Below, one piece after another: positions 22,963 through 34,073 of a DNA stretch of 64,000 bases. Position 1 is the first letter of the stretch; every line of letters begins with the position of its first letter. The stretch lies in assembly GCA_947652115.1 (NCBI GenBank), contig OX393562.1:2056294-2120293 (forward strand). Direction: 5' to 3'. The stretch comes from Blastomussa wellsi (Eukaryota; Cnidaria; Anthozoa; Scleractinia; Plerogyridae). Made by a program: the position numbers and the translations under genes. The notes below the pieces were generated by a model that was not told the DNA's origin, ran no database searches, and saw only the letters and a program-made list of their open reading frames with translations.

Positions 22963-23224
22963 GGGTGATTTTGTAGTGTAATTTAGCTAACCAAACTCGT
23001 TCCCAGTGCATTCCGAGCCCGGAGCCATTCCTGCAATCAAGCGCCACTTTCTAGGCCTCCTCGCCTTTGTTACCATTATTCTTTCTATCTTTTCTTGTTT
23101 CCTTTATAATAATTGTATCTGTGGTGTGGCAAATAAATAAAATAAAGACATTTTGTTGAAAATGTTGGAGATAACGTGTATTCATTAATTGGGAAAACTA
23201 AAATGAGTACCTGCGAGTTAAATT

Positions 23225-23350
23225 TGCGTTTAACGCCGTTTAATAATCTTCCGCGTTGATGTTTTTGTTCGTTCGCTCTGTCGCTAGTTTTGTTCGCTCG
23301 TTCGTTCGCTTGATCGTTCGTTCGTTTCGCTCGATCGTTTGTTCGTTTTA
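23225..23350. repeat. (TTCG)n-type microsatellite
   Basis: Degenerate GTTCGTTCGCTCG units. The overlapping minus-strand frame rich in Asn, Arg and Ala is a repeat translation. Confidence 0.75.
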
Positions 23351-23439
23351 AAGACTCCTTTCCTTTATCTTTCGTTCTTGCAATCGAAGAGAAGGGTGGA
23401 GAGAGTAAGCCTCGTTTTTCCGTAAAGAGATTCAAGAGC

Positions 23440-23782
23440 TGACGTTTCCAGCGTTAGCCCTTCGTCGGAGCGAATCAAGGAATTGTGGGTCGTGTGTTGT
23501 TTATATACAGAAAGATGGAGCTTCGCTATTGGTTGGTGCCTTGTAACGTGAAAACAACGGAATAAATTAGTTGAATGAAAAGCGTTCGTGCATACCGTGA
23601 GGATTAAGAGTGCCGATTTGAAAAATAAATTTTTGTTCTAGAGTTTTGCGACTTTCCGTGCTTCCTTGGTGAAGGGAAAGGCCGCAGACTGCCATTTGTT
23701 GCTTAGAATGATTTGGGAGATTGAAGTGTCTCGCGACCGGTTTCGATGCATTTTTGTCGTCTTTCTCTAACAAATAGACCAA
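23440..23782 (-). pseudogene. Penelope-like retroelement, 3' end with C-terminal endonuclease fragment
   Basis: Minus-strand frame 23567-23782 (71 codons) contains 'KPVARHFNLPNHS', 'LEQKFIFQIGTLNPHG' and ends 'ERFSFN'. This pattern matches the C-terminal end of Penelope-like elements, whose reverse transcriptase is followed by a GIY-YIG endonuclease. The reverse transcriptase and the start are absent, so it is a 5'-truncated dead copy. Downstream on the minus strand (23440-23480) is 'gacgaagggctaacgctgg', typical of the tail. Confidence 0.65.
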
Positions 23783-23934
23783 TTTCGATATTTTAATATT
23801 CAGCCTAAAACAATAGACATCACTGCGAGGCTCCGGGGAATAAATACCACAAACTCTCTAATTTATACCCCGGAGCCTCGTGCTGAGGTCTATTGTTTTA
23901 GGCTGAATTTTAAAATATCGAAATTGGTCTATTA
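23773..23934. mobile_element. Near-perfect foldback element
   Basis: AATAGACCAATTTCGATATT at the left is mirrored by 'aatatcgaaattggtctatt'-type sequence at the right (taaaatatcgaaattggtct). The arms extend about 70 bp through 'gcctaaaacaatagac' and 'gaggctccgggg' to a short loop. It interrupts the upstream side of the Penelope-like fragment. Confidence 0.75.
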
Positions 23935-23945
23935 TATTGTCATAC

Positions 23946-23990
<45 letters not shown>

Positions 23991-25350
23991 CTATTCTCGT
24001 TTTCCGACACTCTTTCCACGAACGGTGGCTGGAAATCGAGCCTCATGGAGAGTTGGCACAACTCGTTCAGAAAGCTATATTGTAGAGTAGTCTTGGCAAG
24101 AAAACATGCAAAGTAAGAGAATTGAACCTCGCAACAAAACTAAAAATCCTTACTGGCTCATAGATGCCGACGCTTAACTCCGGCTTCTGTAACATGAAGC
24201 GGCTCCGAGTAGGACTGGGTTACCCCAGCATTCTGTCCGGTTGCCTGGATGGAGAGAGGCGCTGCACGAATAAAGTGTCTTGCCCATCCCACCAAGAACA
24301 ACATAAAGCCACCGGCCAGGAATCGGACCCGAAAGTCAATTTAAAACCTCGTTGATTTTTTTTCAACTAAATAAGAGCATGAGCCATGCATGGGCTCCTG
24401 ATAAGAGTCAAAGGTGTCTTCACAAATCAGTTAGCGGCTTATTCCCCCTAAAATGGACGTTTTTGAAAATGTACCGTCTTTACGATTTAATTTTAAATGG
24501 ATTGCACCCTTCGCCCATTTTGTTCGCTAAGCTAATTAAAACATTAACTCCCAATACTCGCTTTTGAAGACAAAACCAGTTGCGCGTAAGCATTTTCTTT
24601 TGTGTGGCGTACCGTAGAGATTTCCCAGTTATTTGCTGTGTTTTGTTTCACATTGAAAGGGATAAAAAAGAATTTATTTAAATACTGCTGGATTACATGT
24701 ATGTGGTGGCAGGCGGGAATTGCACTGGCATAATATTCGCAAGTGCAACGAAACAGCCACTCCAATGTGATCAATTTCGCATTTTGGGCCTTGTTTGACT
24801 GCCTGATTGAAATTCAACTCTGAGGTAACTATGACATGATTTTATATTTTGAAGATTGCATCTTTAATTTAATACTTCTGCAACTAGCAAGTGAGACTTA
24901 TTGAATATTTGCCCCCCTCAAGAACGTACCGGGTGGCGAATTTCCTCTTTCGCGCAAAAAAGAGACGAATATTCGGCTTCATCATACTGCGACAAAGTCA
25001 ACTTGGTGACCAACCTCTAGCCATTTTTGAACCATTTTTTAAACAAAATTTATAAAGACAAGCGATTTCTTAAGGTTAGTTCGTAGCCGAAGACAGTGAA
25101 CCGTAACGCATTAAACAGGACGGCGCGTAGCACAAGCTAAACATTGAAGGTTCAAAAACAATAAAATTGGCGCGGACGTAGCAGATTTTGGAACTTGAAT
25201 GGATTTCGTTTGGTCAAAATGTACACGAAGGAGTTGCAAATCCTCTTCAGGGAGCGACAATAAACTTTGTATTGTATTGTATTGTAATATAAGGGAAGGT
25301 AGCCAACATTCAAATTCTTCAAAATCACGCCCATAAAATTTCGGGTGTAC
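23935..25350. other. Intergenic, weak repeats only
   Basis: No gene seen. A possible SINE body is at about 24235-24335 (cttgcccatcccaccaagaac, and 'ggaatcggaccc' as a degenerate B box on the other strand). A repeat shared with 9330-9372 is at 24530-24570, and a short (GTATT)n run is at 25270-25290. Confidence 0.4.
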
Positions 25351-25490
25351 CTCGGTGTAAAAACCTGTGACATTTTTCTTTGTTTTTGATCTATTGTTTT
25401 TCCGTTCTGTATTGTTTCGAAGTTCTTTGTTGTCTTGTTCGTTCTTTGTTTTACGTCACTCGTGAGTTTCACAGGTTTTTACACCGTGGA
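25351..25490. mobile_element. Short MITE
   Basis: Inverted ends of about 20 bp: CTCGGTGTAAAAACCTGTGA at the left and TCACAGGTTTTTACACCG at the right. The interior is T-rich with repeated 'gttctttgtt'. Confidence 0.55.
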
Positions 25491-25609
25491 TGAGCCAAAA
25501 TTACCTATAGCCATAAAAATTAAGCTCATGATTTGGAGACCATCTCCCATCATATTGTACATTTTCAGTTTCTTACAACGTGACTGTGTTTTCTGAATGC
25601 TGTTACTGA

Positions 25610-25799
25610 CATAGGCGTACGGGCAATTTTTTGCCAGGGGAGGGGGGGGGGAGGTGAACCATTTGCCCAAAAAATTTTTCCAAGTTGCCTTGCCCAAATT
25701 TTCTAATGCTGCCCGAAAACTCTGATTTGCCCAACATTTTTTTGAGGGGAGGGAGGGGGCTGCAGCCCCCTTCCCCCCCCCCCGGCCCGTACACCTATG
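25610..25799. mobile_element. hAT-type MITE with 8-bp target duplication
   Basis: The ends CATAGGCGTACGGGC and GCCCGTACACCTATG are inverted repeats. The 190-bp element is flanked on both sides by GTTACTGA (25602-25609 and 25800-25807), an exact 8-bp duplication as made by hAT transposases. The interior has G- and C-runs. A decayed relative is at 17110-17285. Confidence 0.8.
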
Positions 25800-26643
25800 G
25801 TTACTGATCATGACACGAAGATAAAGGACGACGAGCGACAAAGAACTGAGCGTGTCGAAACGAAAGAAATCACTGAAAACGTGCTAAATTTGTAATTAAA
25901 CACTTTCAGTACCAGAACTTACAGCAATGTAATAAGATTTCGCTTCGCCGTACAGTTCTATAATTTGGATGGCATCGAAAATGGCGGAGGCTGACTAGGG
26001 CCTTTAATATTACCGGTCTACAGAATTCTCTTCAGCGAAAAAAGTTTCTGAACTAATGAAATCTTAATACAACTGTTAGATTAAAAAAGTTGATGAAGGA
26101 TGGCTATTTGGAAGCTTGATGTTTGTGGACCTGCATAAATTCAAGACCACATTTGCAAACTGATAATTGCTTCCGAACCATGGCCAGGGAGACAATCGTG
26201 AACGCATTATGAAAAAAAAGTGCTCAGCTATTAAATCCAAGCAATGGAAGGTTAAGTAAAGTTGTTTTACAGCCAAGAAAACACTTTTCTTGCATGTGTT
26301 TAATAACAAATTTCAAAACTTCCCCATCACGTGAAGAAAGCCGAAAAACCCGTTACACTGGTTCTAAATGGGGCTGGCTTTTCCCAGAAAGATTTGCAGA
26401 TCCACTTTCATGTTACAGTCCTTTCGATGCAAACCATAAGGAATGTCTCAAGAAATGATTTTTGTGCTGGAACGGCGAGAAAGTGGAACACACAGGTTAC
26501 AAAAGGTAAATGTATGGTTGAGGCCATACATCCCTGATCGGCGGCAGTCAATTTTTCTTTCAGAGCCAGTTTGTTTTTAAAAAAGGTCTTTCTTTTGAAG
26601 AAACCCCTTTTACTCGGTTTGCAGGTGCTGATGTAAAGGCGAC

Positions 26644-29600
26644 ATGTTTAATGCTACGCCTCAGCGCTCCTATAGCAGGATCCCCGTGGAGCTGCCAGAT
26701 GAACACAACAAAAGAACCTCCGCGGAACCATCGGCGTGGTCACGTGTTACGTTTGGCTGGGTAGTGGAGAGATTGAGCACCACTAATAACCAATCACACG
26801 ATGGACTCGTACCCGGGCAACGCTCGGCTTGGTGGAACTTTAGAAATCTTCACCACGCGTGGAACAAACACGCACGATCCGCCCATATAAGCAGGAAAGA
26901 TCCTCGGTTATGGAGGGCCGTCGCGTCATTTGCCTTCACTAAGGATTTCACGCAGTTGCTTCTCTGGCCGAGTTTTATCATGTGCGCCCGTCTTCTTCAA
27001 CCCATCATGTTCGCCGCTGTCCTTTCATTTCACTCATTCGTGTTAAATGACTCCCCTGTACCGTGGATTTGCGCTGCTATCGCTGGCTTTTGGCTTGCTG
27101 TCTCCCTCGAGGGTTTCGCGAGGAGCCATTACGCCTTCGTGGCCCATCTGACAAGTGCTTCAGTGAAATCTGGTTTGACCGGTTTAGTCCATGAGAAGGT
27201 AATACACATAAATGGCACAATATAGAAACAGAAAATAGTATCACATTTATAAAAATCTCAATTCCCTTTAGCAAAAGCAATTCCCTTTAGCATTTGAATG
27301 ATCAAGCACTAATGCTTAAAAAACCACCTTATACATCATGATAAACAGCAGCACATGAAAGAACTGCTCAATAGCTTCTTCCAAAAACTTTAAAATGTTA
27401 GATTTTCCTTACAGCGAGAGGTGAGGCAGCAAAAGTAAAAAAAATCATACAAAACCTTTTCTAAATCACAGGGGCGCTAAGTCAATAATGACACAAGTTT
27501 CTTAATCAGGTGCTGTACCTCAAAGAAATAACCCTTGCTGATTACGCAAGCAGTCACGTGATGAACTTGATATCCAAAGACTTGGATCCTATTGGTCAGT
27601 GTGTGCACATGGTTCCATTCCTCTTCACTGCGCCTGTTGAACTCCTAATCATTTCGTTGCTGTTGCTTGTGATAGTTGGCTGGGAAGGTTTACTGGGCAT
27701 CGCATACATGCTGATCTGTACCTTGTTACGCTGCTGCATTGGGAGAGTATACAGGAAGCTGCGCCGCCATACCACATTCTTTACTGACCAGCGGCTTCAA
27801 CTCTTGAGTGAAGTTATTTCTGGGATCCAAGCAATTAAGATGAATGTGTGGGAAGGCGTGTTTGAAAGACTTTTCAAGGATATTCGAAGGTTTGTGAAGT
27901 GCGATACAGTCCATTACTGTTAACGTTTGCTGTTACTATTACTATTACATTGACTATCACCACCATTGTACTGCCGTGACCACTTCTCAAACTCATAAAG
28001 AATTCATCAAATTTAAACAGAGAAAGTCATAACCGTGAAGGAGGTTTGGATACCCCGTCTTAATTAGCATAAATAAGGATATTTTTTCGGTTTACTCCTT
28101 CGTTCTAGTTTCAATTTAGAAGTAATATATCAAACACGAGAGACAGTGTTTTATCACATTTCCAAGAACAACGAAGAGAGTTGAAATTGCACAGCGGGGT
28201 ATTTTGGACGAGATTCGAGGTGTTTAGATATGTGATGAAGTACTCTCTCGAGTGTTTAATATATCTTCTCAATCGAACTAAAACTACAGAGTAAACGAAG
28301 AAATAAAATGACCATGGTCAAATACTATCAGCTATCCAAATCAATTTTGGTTTTAACTTGATCAATCATTAATAAGTTTGAGAAGATACATCAAACACGC
28401 GACACAATGTTTCATAGGTTACTCAAAATTCTCCCCAGTGCACCGTATTTTCAAGCCTCTTCTCAGGTTTTTGGATAACGTCACTGACACTGTCAATCAC
28501 TGTCATTGTCTCTGTTCAATTTCAGTGTCAATCACACTGTCTTTAAATTTTGCCCGTCTCTACTTTTCTCGTGTACCGGCAAAAATCCTGCTCTGTCTCA
28601 TCAAATTGTTCGTCTCTCAAGCATTAAGTGGATGTGTGCTTTTTTAACAGGAAAGAACTTCTTTTCATCAAGAGAAAAGCATTGATTCTTGGTGCATTAC
28701 TGTCCGTTCAACACGCTGTCCCGATTATTAGCACGTTGGTTTCTATAGCAACGTTGTTATTACGTGGAAAAGAACTGACGCATACCAATGTATTCCTAAT
28801 CATACTAACAATGTGCATTCTGGACAATTCATGCGGTGATGCTTTCGTTAAAGGAATAGAAGTTCTCACAAGAACACTGGCTCGCCTCAACAGAATAGAA
28901 CAGTTTCTCGTCTGTGACTTTCCTTCACTAGCATTTTACGAAAGCACAACAAATCGCGCCGAGGAGGGGACAGAGGAGAGGAATGGTGGAAGTGGGACCC
29001 CACCCTTCAATAATACTCCTCGTCTTTCTCTTAACGGAGTTTGCTGTTATCGCGAGTATGATTTAGCTGATGTTGAACTAAACTACATCACGCTGAGTTA
29101 TGAAGGCGCACAACTGGTGGCACTCACAGGCCCACCGGAAGCAGGAACCGGCACGTCTTTAGTTTTTGATGCCATACTCAAAGAAGTTCCTTTAACAAGG
29201 GGGCGAATAGTCCAGGATGGCAAACTCGCCTATCTTGGTCAGAAACCCTGGGTATTTTCAGGAACCGTTCGTGAAAATATTCTCTTCGGAGCGCCATACA
29301 TAGAGGAGCGCTTTTGGACCGTTTTAAGAGCTTGTCAACTAGATGAAACCGTTGGCATTTTACCGAATGGCGATATGACGAGGATTGGAGAAGACGGAAT
29401 GAAGCTCACTTTTGGTCAGCAGGAACGTTTAAATCTAGCACGGGTAGCTTATTCCTCTGCATCAATCATCTTATTAGATAACCCTCTCAGTCACGTGGAC
29501 ACACCACTAGCCAATCAAATCTTCGAAGAGTGCATCAAAGGTTTCCTTGAGTCTCGTTTGCGTCTCGTGGCTACGCGCCGCGTAGATTTCCTCGAGAGAT

Positions 29601-32600
29601 GTCCTCGCGTGTTGCTTATGGCGGATGGCGTAATTTTTAGGGAAGGATCGTTTGCTAAGATTCAGGAGTCCGGTGAGAATCTAAAATGGTTGAAGACAGA
29701 AAGAAGCTATAGGCCAAAGCATGCTGAAGAACTGAAAGAAACCACGTCTGTTGAAGTCCATTCAGCTAAAAAAGATGAAACGAGAAAGGAAAGGGTCAAT
29801 GTCCGCAATACAGGAGGATTTGCCGTGTATCTTAGATACGCCAAACAAGCTGGATGGTTCCCACTGCTGTTAATCATTGGTGTCTTGCTAATAGTTGCTC
29901 CTGGCGGTAAGTATCATCTTTGTGTCATTAACGCCAAGCTGACACTACCTTTCGGAATACTCATCTTACGTTTATTACGCATGCACACCCCCTCCCTCAA
30001 ACCTTCCATCTAGTGTATGCATATTTCCGAGTGTCTAAAGCACTGACCGCTTTTCCACGAATTGCGGACCTATCCCACTCTGACGAAGAGTTATGCTTCG
30101 GTAATTTATCTACTTTTGCAAACTTCCAGTTGATAACGACCGAGGAATCACCAGGACTCATTAATTTCTTAAACACACAAATCCTAAGACAGTGCCAGAT
30201 CCCTAAATGCTGTACCAAAATTATGTAGCTACACATGACCTAAGATATACTTCTTTCACTGACGCTAAAGTTTTTTTGCAGCTATTCTCGCTGCCCTGGG
30301 TATTTGGTTTGCACGGTTTGCGGACCTATCAATGGACGTTGACCATAACTTCAGCCTGTCCGCAGCTTTCGTTGCAGCCTTTGTCCTGATACTTCTTCTC
30401 AGAGCTCTATTCCTCCTCGCGTGCGGGATTAGGTCTTCCAGGAGAATCCACGAGAGAGCGCTAGCCACGCTGCTTAAGGCGCCAGTAAACGTTTTTAAAG
30501 CTGGGAAAGAAGATGCAATTGTAAAGGTTTTTTCTAAAGACGTAGAATGTCTGGACGAAAAGCTTCCTCCCGATATTCTACGATTTTTTCAGGCAGTGGT
30601 CGAGTGCGCGACCGTGGCTGTCATCATAAAGGTCACCGCACCATGGTCGATTCTTGCTGTCATACCTGCGTTTATTGTCGTATTTTTTATTGGGAGGTTT
30701 TATCTCGGCTTGGAACGACGCGCCAGAGATTTGAAAAGATGTACTTTGGAGCCCCTCTTGGCTCATTTTTTGGACGTCATTAAGGGTGCTGTGACGATCA
30801 GAGCCTGTCAGAAGGAGAAGTATTTTTCAAAGGAATTTTCCAGGTCAGTTTTTGGAACGATAGAGCGGTTTTCTTTACTGAGACCTTGAAAAACAGTTTC
30901 CACCAGTGTTCGAAAGTTGTTTCATCTGTCAATTCTTGGTTTTCACGTGACGTCATAAAAAACTAAAATAAAAAATTTTGAGTTTTCAACTTCATCCGGT
31001 AAAAGTCATTTTTAAACATATATCTGCTGGCCTGTTTTCAGCTCTTTAGACGGCTTTGTTTTTTTGAAAATAAAACAGTTTGAATTTCAGATTTTTCACA
31101 ATGCGTGACATCGGCATTGTTTCTGGGTAACATGTTACGTGCGCGAAAATATCAATTCGCCTTATGTTTTCGAGTTCTGAGTAACCGATATGTGGGCTCC
31201 AACATGGCGTCTCCGTACTAAACACTATAATTTTCAGTGATACACTTTGCCGATGAACTCGAGTTCGGAATATCGCACATTCCCGAAACTTTGGCACGTT
31301 GTTTATTTATTACTCTTCTACGATATTTCAATTTCTTGACTCAATTTATTGAATGTTGAGCGATTTTATTTCTTGCGTGCGTGAAACTTCCGTGATACTT
31401 GCGTAACGTGAAATTTGAGCTCACATCAAAGACGCGTTGAGGCGCACTTAACATGGAAACCTGTTTGCATCTGGTATGCAGCACGAATTTGAATTCTCAG
31501 ACTTGTTTTTCTCTAGTCTTGGATTTTTTCTGCACAGTTTTTATCACTCGAAGTTGTCAAAAGTCAGAAAATCACTTATACATTGTTTGTTGAAAGGCGT
31601 TGTGTGTTCGCAAGACCAACGAAAGCTGCCCCCGCGTTTCAAGCTGCAGGATTTTTGTTTGTTTTTAGTTCGCGTTCTGTTTACACGTAACCATTTCAAG
31701 GTCAAACGAAAATCTCTCTAACATGATATGAGAGAACAGCAATTTTTCATTTCCTGTGACCTTTACTAAATAGCATCTGCACGCCCTTCAACTAAATACA
31801 ATTTCGCGAATATTAAAATGCCACGTTGCTAGTCGAAAAAGTTTCTAAGCAATGTGTAGGAAACTTCGATTCTTGTTTCAAAGTTTGTCCAAATTCACAG
31901 CCTTGTATAAACTTGCCATTCTTTTAATCATGTGTGTATTGTCATTAAGGACAGGGCAAAGGGGAAGATTTCAAAAACATCAAGCTTTCGTAAATCGCAT
32001 ACTTTAAACCTTTTTGAGTACTTTTTAACTCCTCTACAGATTGCAAGATCATCTCACGACGGCAGGATGCATCCGGTCAGCTGTTGAACAGTGGTTGGCG
32101 GTCAGGCATTTGGCTGTGATGTCAATGTTTATGTGTATTGCCGCCGTTATCGTCATTTTCACTAGCAACAGCAGTAAGTGTCGCGTAAAACCACACCAAG
32201 GTAATCAATCTGCCCAATCAACAAAGACACAGACAGACCAGTGAAGCAATCCAGTAATCCAAACCCAAAGCAAATATATGTAGCAGACACGAAGCGCGGG
32301 AAAACGTGCGTGCGCGAGTCACGATTGGTTGAGAAGTGACGCGAGTTTCATGTTAGACCAATCACTGGGTGTTAAATGGAAAACCAAAGCAACCGCAAAT
32401 TATTTTCGACCCTCGAGTAAAAATCACTCTATTGCCTGATTTCAAACCGAGGGGGACAAGGTACGAGTCAACAAATTATGGGATTAGCAATTATTCATCA
32501 ACATAGTCAGAAAGTGCACATCATTCAAGCTTTACAAAACCCCCATTTGGTGTTAATAGACCCAATATTAAGCGAGTTACAGCCAGTTAAAAACGTCATA

Positions 32601-34073
32601 ATTTACAAAGAAATGTATGGCCATCCGGATGCTGCGTCCGGATCACCAAACATTTCCTTGTTAATTTGACGTATTTAAATGGCTGCATCTCAGTCAAAAC
32701 TAGCCCGATTAAACAAGCTTGGGGATTTTGTAAATCTCGGTGTGCTCTTTCTGACTTTGTGGATCAATAGTTGCTAATCCTATAATGTACAGACTCGTAC
32801 TTAGTCCCTTTCGGTTTGAAATCAGGCAATATGAGAACTAATGCTGCTTTATCGTAATTGGATTGGACAGGGTTTTCACAGGCCTGATATCGATTGTACG
32901 TAAATACCTCTCTCGAGCGAGGCCTGAGGCGAGTAGAAAGTTTTCGTCCTAATAACGTAGCTCCGCAACAATTTGATTGGTGCCGCTGATTGGCTGATTT
33001 CAATTTTAGCGCGCAAGTAGCAACCAATCAAGACACTTCATGGATCTCTGTAGGGTACGTCATCACTAGACAATGTTCACATAATCCTAGATGCACAAGC
33101 ATTGATCCAGATAGAACACAACGCCAGCGCCGCTAAAATCTCTTTCTTTTACCCGTTAGCTCTTGTCGCACTGTCGTTGACCTTCGACAGGCAGCTTGTT
33201 GTCGGCATCGCCATCGCTCCATTCCTCTTCACTGATATAGAACAAGATATGTCTTCGGTAGCCCGACTGATGAGTTACTTCGACGTGCCCTCCGAGCCAG
33301 GTTACGACAATGATACGAAGCCGCCCGAAGATTGGCCCAGTGAAGGAGCTGTGCGAATCAGTGACTCTTTATTGGCGCATACTTCTGGTCGTCGGCGAGT
33401 GTCTTTTGAAATGTTAGCGTTAGATATTGGATCGAGAGAGAAAGTTTGTATCACGGGACAAAGGAACTCCAAGACAAGCTCACTTGCTTCCAAATTGATG
33501 CAAATGTCGAGTGAGTTGCGCGGAGAGGTATGGATCGATGAAATGCGATTAACAACCCTCAATCTCATGGAAGCGAGAAAGGCATTTTGTGCGATTCAGA
33601 GAGAACCATTCATGTTTACGTCATCGCTGAGACAAAATCTTGACCCAGAAGAAATTCACGAAGACTCGGAGTTATGGAACGCCTTGGAGGCTGTCCGAAT
33701 GAAAGATTACATACAAGAAATTCCAAGACAGTTAAGCTATATTATGACCAGTCCCTCATGTTTTTCTGATTCTCAGCTCTTGCTGTTATCTCTCGCCCGA
33801 GCAAAACTACAGAAAAAGCGAATCATTATTCTGGATGAAGTTGTGTCAAATATTGACTTCAACACGCTGCGAATAATCAACAACGTCGTCAAGCAACAGT
33901 TTCACCATTGCACGGTGATAACGGTTGCTTATGGCCCGATCGGTCTGGAAACAATTCTGTATCACGACCGTGTGATTGTCATGGAGGACGGACGAATTGT
34001 GGAGATGGGAAGTCCACGAGCTCTGCTTGAACGAGAGGATAGTTTCCTGTCAACATTCCTGACCACAGTGTAA
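26644..34073 (+). CDS. ABCC4-like (MRP4-like) ABC transporter with degenerate ATPase motifs
   Basis: Six exons join in phase: 26644-27198, 27510-27889, 28651-29906, 30282-30843, 32040-32173, 33091 (or 33100)-34073, about 1289 residues against 1325 in human ABCC4. Layout: membrane domain 1 (about 60-390), NBD1 (about 440-640), membrane domain 2 (about 710-1010), NBD2 (about 1050-1289), no TMD0. Family text includes 'DIRRKELLFIKR', 'KPWVFSGTVRENILFG', 'RTRDLKR'-like 'RARDLKR' and 'HDRVIVMEDGRIVEMGSP'. NBD1 Walker A is GPPEAGTGTS (472-481), without the lysine. Its signature is LTFGQ (564), Walker B is LLDN (586-589), and Arg621 replaces the H-loop histidine. NBD2 Walker A is GQRNSKTSS (1085), one residue short before Lys-Thr. 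Its signature is FSDSQ (1187), Walker B LDE is kept (1210-1212), and Tyr1243 replaces the H-loop histidine. Both Q-loops survive. ABCC4 exports organic anions and cyclic nucleotides. This protein probably cannot hydrolyse ATP normally, so its role is unknown. The open frame argues against a simple pseudogene. Confidence 0.85.
28060..28310. mobile_element. Diverged foldback element in transporter intron 2
   Basis: 'tttactccttcgttctagttt' and 'aacacgagagacagtg' at the left are mirrored by 'ctctctcgagtgttt' and 'aaactacagagtaaac' at the right. A shorter related piece lies at 28370-28410 (agaagatacatcaaacacgcg). Confidence 0.45.
32200..32429 (-). mobile_element. MITE-like repeat in transporter intron 5
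   Basis: A block containing 'aatccagtaatccaaaccc', 'gcgcgggaaaacgtgcg' and, near the right end, 'ttttcgaccctcgagtaaaa'. I recognise it as a dispersed coral-type repeat, and its right end resembles the weak copy near 20100-20270. It abuts the next element. Confidence 0.4.
32430..32831. mobile_element. Foldback DNA element in transporter intron 5
   Basis: The ends TATTGCCTGATTTCAAACCG and its inverted copy (cggtttgaaatcaggcaata) continue with conserved steps (tacgagtc, ggattagcaa, agtcagaaag) for about 90 bp on each side. The interior has a smaller palindrome around 'ccggatgctgcgtccgg'. It contains no gene. Confidence 0.7.

Larger units (their letters stand above)
21765..23062. mobile_element. 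Large terminal-inverted-repeat element carrying a minisatellite
   Basis: Left end (GAGGAGGTCC at 21765, then TGCAGGAATGGCTCCGGG to 21811) and right end (CCCGGAGCCATTCCTGCA from 23018, then GGCCTCCTC) are inverted copies of about 45-50 bp. Between them, in order, lie a minus-strand tRNA-like block, a 21-bp tandem array, an inserted foldback element, and the rest of the array. No transposase is present. The classification of the outer element is unknown to me. Confidence 0.6.

Noticed and set aside
26644..34073. Calling the ABCC gene a plain pseudogene
   Set aside because: There are no stops or frameshifts across six exons, all splice borders are canonical, and length is normal for the family. 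Loss is concentrated in the catalytic motifs while the Q-loops and membrane domains are kept.
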